A program made the position numbers and the translations under genes. This document shows, one piece after another, positions 44,950 through 57,573 of a stretch of 64,000 nucleotides of DNA. The notes beneath the pieces were generated by a model. That model saw only the letters and a list, made by a program, of their open reading frames with translations. It ran no database searches and was not told where the DNA came from. Positions within the stretch are counted from its first letter, which is position 1, and every line of letters begins with the position of its first letter. This stretch comes from Hofstenia miamia (lineage: Eukaryota; Xenacoelomorpha; Acoela), in the NCBI GenBank assembly GCA_004352715.1, contig SCFE01000115.1, forward strand, positions 1,232,025 to 1,296,024, read 5' to 3'.

Positions 44950-45730
44950 ATAAAAAGATTTTATCGAGTGCTTCCAAACGCGGGTTTTTTTCGTTTGAAG
45001 GGTCTTCCTTTGAAATGCTTAATTTTTTTTGGAAAAATTTCCTTAAGTAAATGATTTTCCTGATAGAGTATTCGATTGTACAATTTCGTTTATAATTGAT
45101 TCAATATCTTTGTAGTTATTAATAATTCCAAATCTTATAAATTTCTTTTAAAAAAATTCAACTTTATTCAGGTAAAAATTTCTACAATTTCCCCAAAATA
45201 TGAGCAACTAGGATTGGCACAGTGCTTCAAGTTCTTTTTTATCAAAACCTGCCTGTTTTAATTTTAATCAATAGAAAGATTGTAGATTTGATCTTTTTCA
45301 GAATTATGATTGCATGTGCATCAAGCAGTAGGCCTTCATGATATGTCATTCCTAAAATTTTCACTTGAGTCATTTGTGGAACTTTGAAAATTGGTCTGGT
45401 TTGTAGTTGGAGTGTCTTATAAAATAAGTTAATTCAACAGATTTTTCAATGTTAATTTTAAAGTTATATACAATTGCCACCAATTGAAAATTGCATCTAG
45501 GATGGCTACACTGTTGTTTTGAAGCGATTACCAGTTATTACGACAGCAACATTATCTGCGCACTTAGTTAGGACTGCATTATGAAAAGAAGATTTGAGTT
45601 GATCGTAAACTAAGTTAAATAATATTGGCCACAGATTTGTACCTTGTGGAACCCTGATGTTGTCTTCATTATTTTCGATCGTTTTTCATTAAATTCAACA
45701 CACTGTGTTCTTTCTGTTAATAAGCACATA
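44950..45730 (-). pseudogene. LINE relic, 3' half (split by the Tc1-like element)
   Basis: Minus-strand frames read RTQCVEFNEKRS, then RVPQGTNLWPILFNLVYDQL (GVPQG box), CADNVAVVI in place of the YADD box, and QVKILGMTYH further on. With 46934-47600 it makes one CR1/Jockey-like reverse transcriptase resembling 25200-26430. Confidence 0.78.
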
Positions 45731-45732
45731 TA

Positions 45733-46931
45733 CAGTACTGGCCAAAAGTTTGGGAAAACTTTTCAAATTTAGAAATTTTTGTATTTTACACTAAAAAACG
45801 CAATATAGAAACAATATGATAACACGCTGTAGAAAGTAAATAGTTAATTCAGAAAAAATATCTAATATTTTGTATGTCCTCTTCCTCAGACAGTTTTTGA
45901 TGTGATGCCAGCAATTTTCTATGACGTTGAGGTCTGGGGAGTTTCCCAGCCAGTTCTCAAGCAGCAGAAAGTCTTGTGATGCAATCCTCTGGTTCAAAAC
46001 TTTGGCGCTGTGGCAATTAGCACCATCTTGTTGTAGTACAGATGTTCCGCGAAGCTGCATAAACATTGGAAATTTCTCCTGAATTATCTTGAGGTAGGCC
46101 TTGGCTGTGACTGTCTCGTTGTAAGGAACAAAATGCAGACCAGCCCGCCCATTCGCAGGTCTAGCACCCTAAATCATCACAGAAGATGCTGAGCGGACAG
46201 TTGTGTAACGTGTGTTGATTCTTTGGTTTTTTGTCGTCGAACGTGTGGCCGGAATGATGTAAACTGGCAAATCTTATATTCGTCACTACACATTACTTAA
46301 TGCCACGTCTCAAGGGTGTAGTGTTGGTATTGACTGCAGAAGTGCAACCAGTCTCAAATGTTCTTTGAAGACAATCATGGTTTGGCTGCTGGTTTTCATG
46401 ATTGAAAGTAAAGGTAGTATTCAATCGAGGCCTAATGGTGCATGTTGATACATTCTGCACTACCCCACTTAGATTTGCTTTGACCTCAGAAGATGAAGAG
46501 AATGGTAGATTGACGACGTAACAGTGAATGAGACGGTCAGTCTGAGGGGTTGTCACTTTTGGTCTTCCAGACCGCTTGCGAGAGGAAACATTTTGCAGTT
46601 GCTGATAGCGAGTAACACTTCTGGATACCGAAGATACTGACACGCCCATTCTAACAGCTATAGTGCAATAATTGTACCCCTGCTTGTACAAGAGCACGCT
46701 TTGTTGGTGAAATTCACTACCACGTACCATATTTCAAACTATAATGATATTGCTTTTTCAGTAAAAATGTATTGTGTGCAAATGTAATTTGTGTTAATTT
46801 GATTGGGTAAATGAATCTGTTGTAAATTCTAAGAAAAAATTGGGAATTCCAGGAATTTTATGAAGTTTCCAGGAAATAGCATAAAACACGCTTTAGACGG
46901 GTTACTGTTCCCAAACTTTTGGCCAGTACTT
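45733..46931 (-). mobile_element. Tc1-like DNA transposon (1.2 kb)
   Basis: The ends CAGTACTGGCCAAAAGTTTG (left) and AAGTACTGGCCAAAAGTTTG (right, reverse complement) are near-perfect terminal inverted repeats flanked by TA on each side (45731-45732 and 46932-46933), the target duplication of the Tc1/mariner superfamily. The element carries a broken minus-strand transposase and is nested inside a LINE relic. Confidence 0.95.
45791..46730 (-). pseudogene. Tc1-like transposase (broken)
   Basis: 46293-46730 encodes the N-terminal paired-like DNA-binding region: a first helix-turn-helix (YNYCTIAVRMGVSVSSVSR), then the basic GRPKVT linker (GRPR-like hook), then part of the second. Frames in 46070-46290 contain the SVMIWGA-type catalytic Asp neighbourhood in shifted form. 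45791-46066 carries LQQDGANCHSA (second Asp) and NWLGNSPDLNVIENCW (third acidic residue, Glu). Several frameshifts make it inactive. Confidence 0.9.
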
Positions 46932-46933
46932 TA

Positions 46934-47600
46934 TATTGGTGATAAAAATTGGAAAAATTGTATCAATAGGAATTTTTGGATAAATCCAATGCAAATAATC
47001 GTATATATTCAATTTCTGTTTGATTCGCCATATTTTGACATTAGATGATTTGTGTCGAAATCCATTTTGATAATCAGACAACATTATTGTTCTTCTCATT
47101 CATAACAACATCATAAATTAGTCATTCCAAAACTCTAGACGGTCGGAAGTTATCCACATTTAAACTGTTCACTTTGGCAATCTTGAGCTAGATGGAAATC
47201 ATGATTCTAAAAGACAAAGGTTGTAAATATAGTGCAAAGGTGCTGCAAGATTGTTCACATTATTTTAATAGGGCACCATGGGATTCCATCAGGGCCAAGT
47301 GAATTCTTCTTAACTTTTCGTAGAGCATATTCCACGGTTGCAAAGAAAATTGCAATGGTTCATCCGGAAAATTTGTACTAGTGACATTTATATCAACATA
47401 AATATCTATTGTATATAGTTTGCAGAAATAATTATTCAAATCATATAAATCTAGCATGTTATTCGTTTGAATATGTTGATTACCAAAATAACTCACTTGG
47501 CTCAAAAAATGTTTGGAGTTGAGTCTGTCAGTAGATATTATTTGCTTAGTAATTGAACTTGTGATTTGTTCAATTTGATTTCTTCCTTTACATGCTCAAT
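46934..47600 (-). pseudogene. LINE relic, 5' half (split by the Tc1-like element)
   Basis: Minus-strand frames read SLGPDGIPWCPIK-like residues (47260-47330), VNSLNVDNFRPSRVLE, DYQNGFRHKSS and EYIRLFALDLSK, the blocks that precede the first catalytic Asp of LINE reverse transcriptases. The sequence breaks at the Tc1 insertion and resumes at 45730. Confidence 0.78.
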
Positions 47601-47649
47601 TGTACTCCTCATTCCCAAAAATATAAAGACCCTAAAATAGATTTTTTAT

Positions 47650-49320
47650 TTACTTTTCTCTTACTGCAGTACTGATGTAAAACCCCTCTTCTGTCTACTA
47701 CTCAATTTAAATTTGATCTTTAAAACGTTGTATTAATCCATAGAGCCCCATAATCCATCAAACTACTGCTTAGGATGTAAATGAAAGCCAACATTCTTTT
47801 AATATATTTCATTATTTGACCAAAAAACGAACTCTGCTTAAATCTTAAGGTTACTTCCTTCAAATTTCTAGTAATAATTTAGTCAGCGAAAAATTTTAAC
47901 TATTACTTACATGGTTTTTGAATGATCATGCAATAACATTTGTAAATGCAATTTAGATTTTTTATAAATGTAATATAGCTACACAATAAAATTCGTCATC
48001 AAATTTCAAAAATGCTGTTTGTTAAAATTCTTTCTAAATGAACAAATATAAAAAGCAGTGAATCATTTGTTCTATAGGTTTACTGTTCAAAATATTTTGA
48101 CATACAAAAAATGTAACGTTGAATATGTGTCTATTTTCTTTCACAGTCCGACTATGAAATATAAATTAAAGTTTTCCTTAAAATCTATTTTAGTAACAAA
48201 TGATTTAATTCAGATATCGTTGTGAATTTTAAGTTTTCTCAAAGGATTATTTTATTACTTAAAACTCACGTGTAGCTCAGATGACATTTCTGCTGTCATG
48301 ACACATTCCTTTATTTCCTTGATTTCTTCTGAGTAGCACAGTAAGTAAATTAACACTTTTCTCCCAAAATTATTTTATTATTGCTAAACTGTTGTAATTA
48401 TATCATTTAAGCATAGAAATATTTCCCTTCAATTTTAAAATAACTTTCTTCAGAAGAAGTTATTTCAGTTATTCCGTTGATTTGCACCTACAGATGTGTA
48501 TGAAAGAGATGCATAAATTCAAGTTAAACTTTAATATCTTTTTAGGTTATATATATATATATATATATATGCATAGGGGCACTTAATACAGTACTTAGTG
48601 TATCTACGGGACACTAAATTCAAAAAATATGTGTGCTTTAAATACTATGGCAGACGGCTCTGGATGAGGCTCAAAGAACTTTTTCGCATTAACATAAGTC
48701 TCATTCACAAAAAATTAAACTCCCACTCCAAATACGCAATATAAATAAATTAATTATTGTGGCCTTCTATCTAAGAAGGCTTTAAATAATTTGAACAAAG
48801 TAAGCTGGGGGCGCTAACTACAAAAGCATCAAGAGCCCGCAAATGCTTGTGCATATAAAGCTTGTTATTCATTTCAATATTAATAATTTAGCAATTTAGC
48901 AAATCATGAAATGATGTTTCCAAACCCATTGAGTAACAAGCTTTCAAATATTTGGCTCAATAATGAAGATGAGCCCCAAATTTTATAATTTTGGCATGAA
49001 ATCTTATGGGATGAAATAAAAGTGCTGCATTGACAGTTGGGAGATATCAACAACATATATTTAAATTCTCATGTACAAATACATGTATTAAATTTACAAA
49101 TTTATTAAGAATATAAATAATACAACTTTCTTTATATGATCTTAGTTATCACAGTAAATGTTTGTTTCTTGGTTACAATTATAAACTACTTATAAATTAA
49201 TAAAGTTTTTTTACTTACTATTCTTGAGTTGCACATCATACTCTATAATTAATCAGATAATTGATATTTTTTCTTACTATCATGTTTTTAAATTTTTTTT
49301 TTAAATATTGTATAATTTTT
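47650..49320. other. No gene seen
   Basis: AT-rich; a (TA)n run lies at 48547-48571. No coding evidence or repeats that I can define. Confidence 0.4.
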
Positions 49321-49329
49321 TTCATTTCT

Positions 49330-50690
49330 TGCACTCTAGTCCAATGTCTTCCATAGCGATATTAAATAATTTAGAAATCTGTTCTTCATTACTTTTCTTT
49401 TATACTTGGCTGTACCAAATGTAATTGTACTTTGATTTAAATGATTAGAAATATTATAATTTCTTTTCCAAACTATCGATAAGCATCTAATATTTTGAAG
49501 AGATTCTAATGATCTTAGATAGGTATTTACACATTATTTCTTTTCGATTTTTGGTACTAATTATGTTTATTCCCCATTTAATTCTTTCTCCAATCTCGAT
49601 TTTGTTTTTTTCTTTCAGTTCGTTAATAAATAAGATGAATATGTACAAGAAATGGGATAGAACTAGTGATCGAAACAGTATTACTCTAAATTCTGTTTGC
49701 ATAAACTTTCCAATTTTTTGAATTGATCTTATACCTATACATTATAGTTGGCCATGCTTATACCATACGCCATCTTCTTTATGATAATAGTTACCTCGTC
49801 TTCAAAATTTAATTTATTATCCATTACTACTCCCAAATATTTCATTTTGGTGATTCCTGAATGACGATGTTGACTAATTTCTTCTATTGTTAATTATCAT
49901 TAATATAGCTCTGGCAATAATTTGTTTTAAAAAACTATTATTGAGGAATGGTTGCAATTTTTTGACATTTTCTTGTAAAGTTAAAATATCATTACTGTAA
50001 ATAAAAGTTTAAACTGGAAATTCTACATGATTACTATTAATGTGCTGATCCATATCATTTACATATAACTTAAATAATAATGGACCCAGTACTGATCCTA
50101 GCAGTACTCCATGGTTTAGTTCTAATGAATTTGATATTTTTTCTTTGAGTTTCACATACTGGGATCTATTACTTAAATAACTATTTAATAACTCTATTAA
50201 TGAATCACTAAAATTATAAATCTGCTTTAGTTTTTCCAATAAAATGGAATGGTTTATTGAATTAAATGCCTTTGAAATATCTAAGGATGATAATATATAT
50301 ATATATATATATATATATACATTTTCATTCCTATCTAATTTTGATCTCCAGTCTTCAATAGCACAAAGCAAAGCATCATTTATAGAGGTACATTTTTGAA
50401 ATCCAAACTGTTTGGTATTAATTCATTTTGTTCCACATATAAGTTAATTTGGTTGTATAATAATTTTTCAAATATTTATTAATTACTATTAAAACTGAAA
50501 CTGGTCGGTAATTTTTTGAGATATTTTTTCTTCCTTTCTTATACATTGATGTAACTTTAGCAATTTTTAAGTCATCAGGATAAGTTGATAATGCCAAACT
50601 TTGATTATATAAGTCACACAGGGGTCTCAATAATATACCCTTGGCATCTATATGTTGCAAAGATTGCAAAGAACTTATAAAAATTTTGAA
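49330..50690 (-). pseudogene. LINE relic (CR1/L2-like)
   Basis: The minus strand gives LLRPLCDLYNQSLALSTYPD, KGRKNISKNYRPVSVL, SLDISKAFNSINHSILLEKL, HGVLLGSVLGPLLFKLYVND (GVPQG box), KYLGVVMDNKLNFEDE and SLVLSHFLYIF in the right order. A (TA)n microsatellite at 50291-50321 has expanded within the coding region just before SLDISKAF. No clear YADD box remains. Confidence 0.85.
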
Positions 50691-50699
50691 TTTCGAATA

Positions 50700-52950
50700 A
50701 AACGATTAGAATATGATATAAGTTAGATTTCCCAACTGAAACAGAAACCAAATTTTAAATTTCTACTCAGAGGGTAAGCTCAAGTTTTTTCTTTAAATGG
50801 ACATAAACCAAACATTTTGGGTTCTGCCCATGAGTTTTTCGAATCAGTAAACTGAAATTGAACCAATTCTCGCCTATTTTATGCAATTTTAAAATTTTAA
50901 TACGGCAGACTTTCTGCCGAAAACATAGCAATGAAGAGGGCTCGGCCTTGAAATATCTGCACAGCGGTTCTAAATTTTTTTCAAAATTATGTTAACAAAT
51001 ATTTGTCTTCATACTTTAATATTTACAGCATTATATCAACTATTATATTCAATTGATGCAAAATAATTTTTATTTTAGTATCGATGATTTCAATTATTTT
51101 TTAAAATTTATATTTTCAGATATTTCGACTGGCTTAATTTTTACCGAACACAATGGACCAGGATAGGTTTGGGTTATGAATAAAAGGACCGAGCCGGGCT
51201 TCCAACTTAAAACTACAGCCAGATTACAATTCTAGGCATATTTAATAGCATAACTCTAGCAACATATTTCATTGTGTTATGCTAAAATATCTAAAGAATT
51301 ACTAAAACTCCATTTTAAAGCTTGCTACATCAAATGCATTGATTTAAGTTTTAAATTTAATCATCACGTAATTAAAATTGTTTGATGTCAAAATAACATC
51401 GAATATATGTTTGAATAGTTTAGCATGCCATAGTCATAACAAAAGTCTATTTTGTGTAGAAAGTAACTTTCGACCTTCTACATATTCCTGACATTATTTT
51501 TGAAAAATTTAATGAAGAAAGAAAGAACATGCTGTGTTCAAATTGGTATAATAGTTCAAATCATTTGAATCGAATGGTGATGTGTGATTCAATTTTTGAT
51601 GTCCTTGTTTAAATTTGATCACCAAATTTTATAGTCTTGAAAATATAAAACCATTTTTAATGAACATAAAATCCATGAAATATTGATTTACAAATTTTGT
51701 AGTGTAAACTCATTTTCAATTTCAATTACTAATCTTATCTTTGATATGTACATTTGCTGGCGACAATCCGGTATATGGCCATGTTTACCATGGCTTCATT
51801 TTCATTAATAGCAGATTTTAATTAAAAGATCAGCTCTTTTAACAAATCTGTAAGTTCCCTCAGAGCAGAAAGCTTGGTTCAAATTATTTCAATTAAAGGA
51901 CTCAGCCCTGCTTAAGTCTTTGATGGAATATTGCAAATGCAGGTTGGATTACGCCTAAACATTCTGCCTCCAATTTTTTTAAAAACTATATTGCATATAT
52001 AATTCTGTTAATATTCAATTGCAAAATGAAACCAAATAAATTAGAAAAAACTGCATTATCATTAGCAAAGTTAGTTCAACTTGGTTAGATTTTTTAGGCT
52101 TCAGCTAGGGTAGTTTTTCTAAGGTATTTCCAACTCTGCATTAACTTATTAAAAATAATCCGTTTTTATATTTCTGATTATGTCCAGGAGATATTCTCTT
52201 TCACATTTAGGAAGTACATGCAATTAGCACTATAAAGAAAATCGTCTGTAACGTAGCCATATATTTATCGGCAGCAGGTGCAACTATTTACACTGGGCTG
52301 ATGGCAATATTCTTAAATTATTTGATTTAAGAATAACCCCAATACCGAGCTCACAGTGTTTCAAAAGAATTAATAGTGTGTGGAAAATTTTAAATGCATT
52401 TCGTAAAGTAAATCCTGAAAATAACTTGAGTTAAATTTGAAAGTTTATTGATATAACAAAATATTATGATATATTTCCGGTTGGTATTAAATGGATTTAA
52501 GAGAACTGAATAAATCTATATTTTTCTGTGAACATTTTAGTTATTATCTAACTCTACTCAAATTAGGTAAGAGATTTCGTAATGCTTTATTGCTAAAACA
52601 CTCCGTTAATATAAACGTCGCTTCAATCTCATAAATTTGTTACAATGTGAATAATTATTTCTGCTTTCAGTGAAAGTCTCACTACTAGCAAAACATAACA
52701 CTTAAATTTTCACTGCAGCTCGATAGCTTAATAAAATAACTTGAAATGTGGTTTCATTTCTAAAGGTACAGTTATGTATTTTTACTAGAATTTAGTTTTC
52801 TTATTGAAAAGACAGCATAAATTTGAACGAAATTTCAATTTTTTTATTCTTATCCATATTTTTTCCACTTTAATAAGTACACGCAATCATTTTTTCTATA
52901 TAACAACCAAAATTATAACCGAAATTGGTGAGACGAGGCAAGTGCTAGAC
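50700..52950. other. No gene seen; possible hAT-like subterminal sequence
   Basis: GACCGAGCCGGGCTTCCAAC at 51188 resembles the GGCCGGGCTTGGGCC motifs of the hAT-like element at 15250-16788, so a related decayed element may be present around 50800-51240. The rest shows nothing that I can support. Confidence 0.3.
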
Positions 52951-52956
52951 AAAAGC

Positions 52957-53160
52957 TTAGGCTTGCAAAGACTCTCGGGTTTTAAGCCTTATTTCAAATG
53001 AAATCCCAACAGAGTGAAACTGAGCATGTAATTCAGCTGATAAAAAACCACCCCAATCTTCTGCAATGTCTTTTTCTGGCAATATCCTCATTTTCTTGCT
53101 AGAAATAGGGGTTTCTACGAGGCATGACTTCAATGTAGACAATAATTGCCGAATGCCTGA
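52957..53160 (-). CDS. Candidate terminal exon of unknown gene (low confidence)
   Basis: A pyrimidine-rich acceptor TTTCTGTTCAG is followed by an open frame of about 65 codons ending at a TAA (52957), with less AT bias than its surroundings. It encodes a charged, cysteine-poor peptide containing RILPEKDIAEDWGGFLSAEL that I do not recognise. No partner exon was found, so it could be a pseudogene or chance ORF. Confidence 0.3.
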   Translation of the reverse strand, partial: SGIRQLLSTLKSCLVETPISSKKMRILPEKDIAEDWGGFLSAELHAQFHSVGISFEIRLKTRESLQA

Positions 53161-53806
53161 ACAGAAATATTTACCCAATCGTGTTATAACTGTTTGAAGT
53201 TAATTTCGGCCAAATAATTAACAAAATTCTCAAAATATCCTGGATTTTTTGGTTGAGTACAGACATAGATTAGTCATTTTAATATCTCTTTGTTTGTTCA
53301 ATTATTCGATACACTGAATGTCTTGATAATAATTCATTTGATATTTGCAATGAAATAAGCAACGCGAAAATTTTTGAATGAATTTTCTCTGGTAGGCATT
53401 GTTCTTGACAATGAACAGTCTTAAATTTTCAGAGTATTAATAAGTTGAAATTAAATACTCTATGATTAGGGAGAATGGCAGTATGAGACCAGTTGCTGTT
53501 TATAACCACCATTAATTAACTTTAGTATTTAATTGCATTTTTTATAGGCTTCGAATGTGGGTGGCAGAATGATTAATTTTATTTTCCTAGGGTAGAATTA
53601 CGGCTTCACCTCAAACAAATTCCTTACATATATCCTTCTGCCGAACTAATGATATTGTTGCATGTAAAATATACGAGCTGGCATGTAAATGATACCAAGT
53701 TCTGAGTTTGTCATTTTCAAAGTTTATATAGATTCATCGGATCGAATTTAAAGCAGGTTTTATATCTTCAGTTAACAAATTTTAGAAATAGAGAAACCCG
53801 AAATAC

Positions 53807-53849
<43 letters not shown>

Positions 53850-53989
53850 TAGATAATTGCTAAGAAAGGGATAGACCGGTTTCGTCTATTTGAAATATAC
53901 AGTAAAAAACGAAATATTTATACATTAAACTACATTTTATATCTTTAATTTAATATTGAATGCTCTTAAAATAAGTTCAATGACATCAT

Positions 53990-54519
53990 GTTTAATTGTT
54001 TACTTGATAATTGCTCTTTGTTGATTTTTAATTTTAAGTGTTTCTGCTATTTTGTAATGTTGTTATCTTAGTCGGATTAAAAAATTTTTTGATTAGTTGT
54101 GCCATTTACAAGTAATTTAATAGAAGAATTTGTAATCAATTTGTTCGCATAACCGTTACTCCCTAAAATGTTAAAAATATTGTTAGCTGCAGAAGTTAGA
54201 TGTTGGAATTTGAAGATATCATTTTTGGTCTATTAAATATGGCCTTGAGTGTATTGAATTTGTAGGATATGTTACAATTGAAAGCATAAAGGATGTATAA
54301 TCCCGAATTTTTCTCCTTCATATGCCAACTTACCTTATATTTGCTACTTAAATTATGTATAATAGACATCAAGAAAATCTAACTGATGATCTTTTTAGGA
54401 AATGAAAAAATTGGACAATCAAATAAACTAGTTAACGCCAGATATAAAGATATAGGCACGCTATATCTGTATCCATACATACATACGGTATATATATATA
54501 TATAAATATATATACAAAC

Positions 54520-54558
<39 letters not shown>

Positions 54559-55540
54559 CTTATTTTAACATTATTTAATCAACTATTTTGACAAAGGCTT
54601 TTTTACTTAAACGCTTGATGTTCAATTCACCTTCAATGCTATATATAATAGCGTTACTTTTATGCAACTAATCGATTTGTTTTTTGAACAATTTTATCCA
54701 AGCCTGTAAAGGAATATTGAAACTCTTTTACAAGTAATGATGATTTGTTTCTAAAACGTATTTCTGTGCCTGGGTATGAATTTTTTTATTGAGAAATCCG
54801 AATCTTGCAAAAATATTCAGATTCTTTTGATACCTAGTGTTAGATAATGAGACATTCTAATGTCCATGGGAACAACAACTACCCTGAAATATTTTTTTTC
54901 TGAAGAACAAGTTAGTCCTGTTAGAAAGGGAATGTGCCAAGTAGCGAAATATAGTCGAAAACGAAATAGAGGTCAATTCTCAATCTTCGAGTGTTTTCAG
55001 ATTTTCAATATCTTCATTAGTTCGTCAGTGACANTATATATATATATATACTTATTTTAACATTATTTAATCAACTATTTTGACAAAGGCTTTTTTACTT
55101 AAACGCTTGATGTTCAATTCACCTTCAATGCTATATATAATAGCGTTACTTTTATGCAACTAATCGATTTGTTTTTTGAACAATTTTATCCAAGCCTGTA
55201 AAGGAATATTGAAACTCTTTTACAAGTAATGATGATTTGTTTCTAAAACGTATTTCTGTGCCTGGGTATGAATTTTTTTATTGAGAAATCCGAATCTTGC
55301 AAAAATATTCAGATTCTTTTGATACCTAGTGTTAGATAATGAGACATTCTAATGTCCATGGGAACAACAACTACCCTGAAATATTTTTTTTCTGAAGAAC
55401 AAGTTAGTCCTGTTAGAAAGGGAATGTGCCAAGTAGCGAAATATAGTCGAAAACGAAATAGAGGTCAATTCTCAATCTTCGAGTGTTTTCAGATTTTCAA
55501 TATCTTCATTAGTTCGTCAGTGACAAGCGTTTGAAATTTC
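53990..55540 (-). pseudogene. Penelope-like element relic with a duplicated part
   Basis: Minus-strand frames read HQLDFLDVYYT (54355-54390) and, further on, LTSAANNIFNILGSNGYANK (54150-54215), like the FLDV block and the L-x-xNGYP block of Penelope-like reverse transcriptases. 54541-55033 is repeated at 55035-55526, the second copy starting after the N at 55034 in a (TA)n run. It is badly decayed and lacks a visible endonuclease. Confidence 0.55.
54541..55526. repeat. Direct duplication of about 490 bases around a single N
   Basis: Both copies start in (TA)n followed by CTTATTTTAACATTATTTAA and end GTTCGTCAGTGACA. They appear identical by eye. The single N at 55034 lies exactly between them, as at 18716. 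Confidence 0.85.
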
Positions 55541-55544
55541 TTTA

Positions 55545-57490
55545 GGTTAATGTGAGTTCTTAGTTGACATAGAATGAAAACAAAATTTTTGAATGTTTAC
55601 TTACTTTATTTATTAAACTATCCTTTTCTCAATTTGAACTCACAATTTTGTCTTTTCTCTGTTAAATGAGATAAGAAATTTAATAGTTGTAATAATTACT
55701 TATACTTCACTTTCAAGTTAATTTTGTCTGTAGACAATCCTAAGTAATTACTAAGAAAGTATTATAGCGCATTCAGTCTGTTTAAAAAGCTTTCAAAAAT
55801 TGCAATCGTTCACCGGGATCAAAATTTTTAAAACCAGTTGTGGAGCTAGCACTTAAATTGCTTTTTTAAAACTAATTAAAAACGAGGTTAGTGTGTGAGA
55901 GGGACATTTTATTTATGTATATTTCAGGTATGAACCGGTGGGCTGAAAAGACCTTGTGCATGAATACAAGACCGAAGCACATCCGAACATAGCAGAAATT
56001 GAGGTTTTTTAATTGTTAACCCATGAAATCAGTTAGTGTATCATGACAGATACAACTCATATTTGCATGCAAATCCGTGTTTTTTTTGTTGCTGAACATC
56101 TGGTCAATTTAGCTTTGTTGAATAATATTGATATTCAATTTATTACAGTCAAAATTCTCATGGCACTGTAACAAACAAGTCCAGATTTACATCAAACATG
56201 TACGTAACAAAATTGTACCTTGAGAGTAGCATAGTACAACATGATAATGTGAAGAGTGGATATTCTTTGTATTTTCGATCAGCCATAAAAATCCATTTAA
56301 AATTTCAATTTATTATAAATAGACTTTAGGGATCAAAAAGCTACATGGAATCAATAGCATCATCAACAACACTAAGAAATTTAGAGCATTTCACATGATT
56401 GATTGAATGCTCTCGGGTCTTGAATATACAATAGATGATTCAATTAAGTGAGATTTCAGAATTACTAAAGGCTTATTTGAAATGTTTTGTTAAATTATGA
56501 AAGTTGAGCTTAATGGGATTCCTGCTGCTTGATCTTAATTTGCTGGAATCAGCATGAAGCAAGATGTTTAGACATTTTGCTGACTATATTTCTGATCTTG
56601 ATTTATATTTATTGCATTACTGTGATTGATGACCTATTAATGTATTTTTGCCAAAAATTAACTTGTATTTCTAATGTTGAATATGATGCCTATAAATTTA
56701 AACAACATTTATAGCGTGTCAACTTTGTGACTGATATGCAATTTAGAAAAATGTAAATGGCATGCCAATTAAATGCTTGGATAATTTGAATTTTTTTCAT
56801 ATGTCACTAATTTACCAGAATGGCAAAATATAAGCAACTCTAATAAATTGGATTTTTAAGAGATCCAGATTTAATGCAACAATAAGTTTTGCAATGTGCT
56901 GAGTAATATTAATCTATTTATTTTTTACAAATAAATCGGTGTTGGCGAAAGAATTCGCAGTAATAGCATTTTTCTGTACGTATCGAAGAGATAAGAGTTG
57001 TTCATCGACATGCGCCCCTCGGGGATGTCGAATATGTTCCACTGATTCCATTACAAATAGAATAAGAGCATTTGACAATTATTGATTTTAAAGCTTAATT
57101 CAAAATATATTTTGTTAATACAACTCATTTAAAACGTGTAGAGAACTTTCTCTTTACATTTTACTATTTCTCATATTTATATGTCGTCTATATATTTCAT
57201 TGCCACATTGTTTACAAAGCAATGGGATACATTTTTTACAGTTTGCTTTTTAAATATAAGAAAATATATTAATAGTGACATAAGAAATTATTCTTAATGT
57301 GAAAGTCTAAAACCTAGAAGTAAGTATAGCAGAATATACTAAAAGCTTATCTGTGCACATTGAAGAAATTTTGTATGATAATAAAAACATATAAGACTAA
57401 AAAAGATATTGCAAAGTATTTTGAATAAAATGTGAAAATAATAACAGCACAGAGAAAAAAAATTGCTTAGAGATAAATTCTGAGTTCAAT
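55545..57490. other. No gene seen; one GC-rich hairpin
   Basis: AT-rich sequence without coding evidence. At 57006-57030, CGACAT and ATGTCG pair around CCCC-TC-GGGG, a compact GC-rich hairpin that stands out from its surroundings. Confidence 0.4.
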
Positions 57491-57494
57491 TTTA

Positions 57495-57496
<2 letters not shown>

Positions 57497-57572
<76 letters not shown>
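57497..57572. repeat. (AAT)n microsatellite
   Basis: About 25 AAT units directly upstream of LINE copy B. Confidence 0.95.
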
Positions 57573-57573
<1 letters not shown>

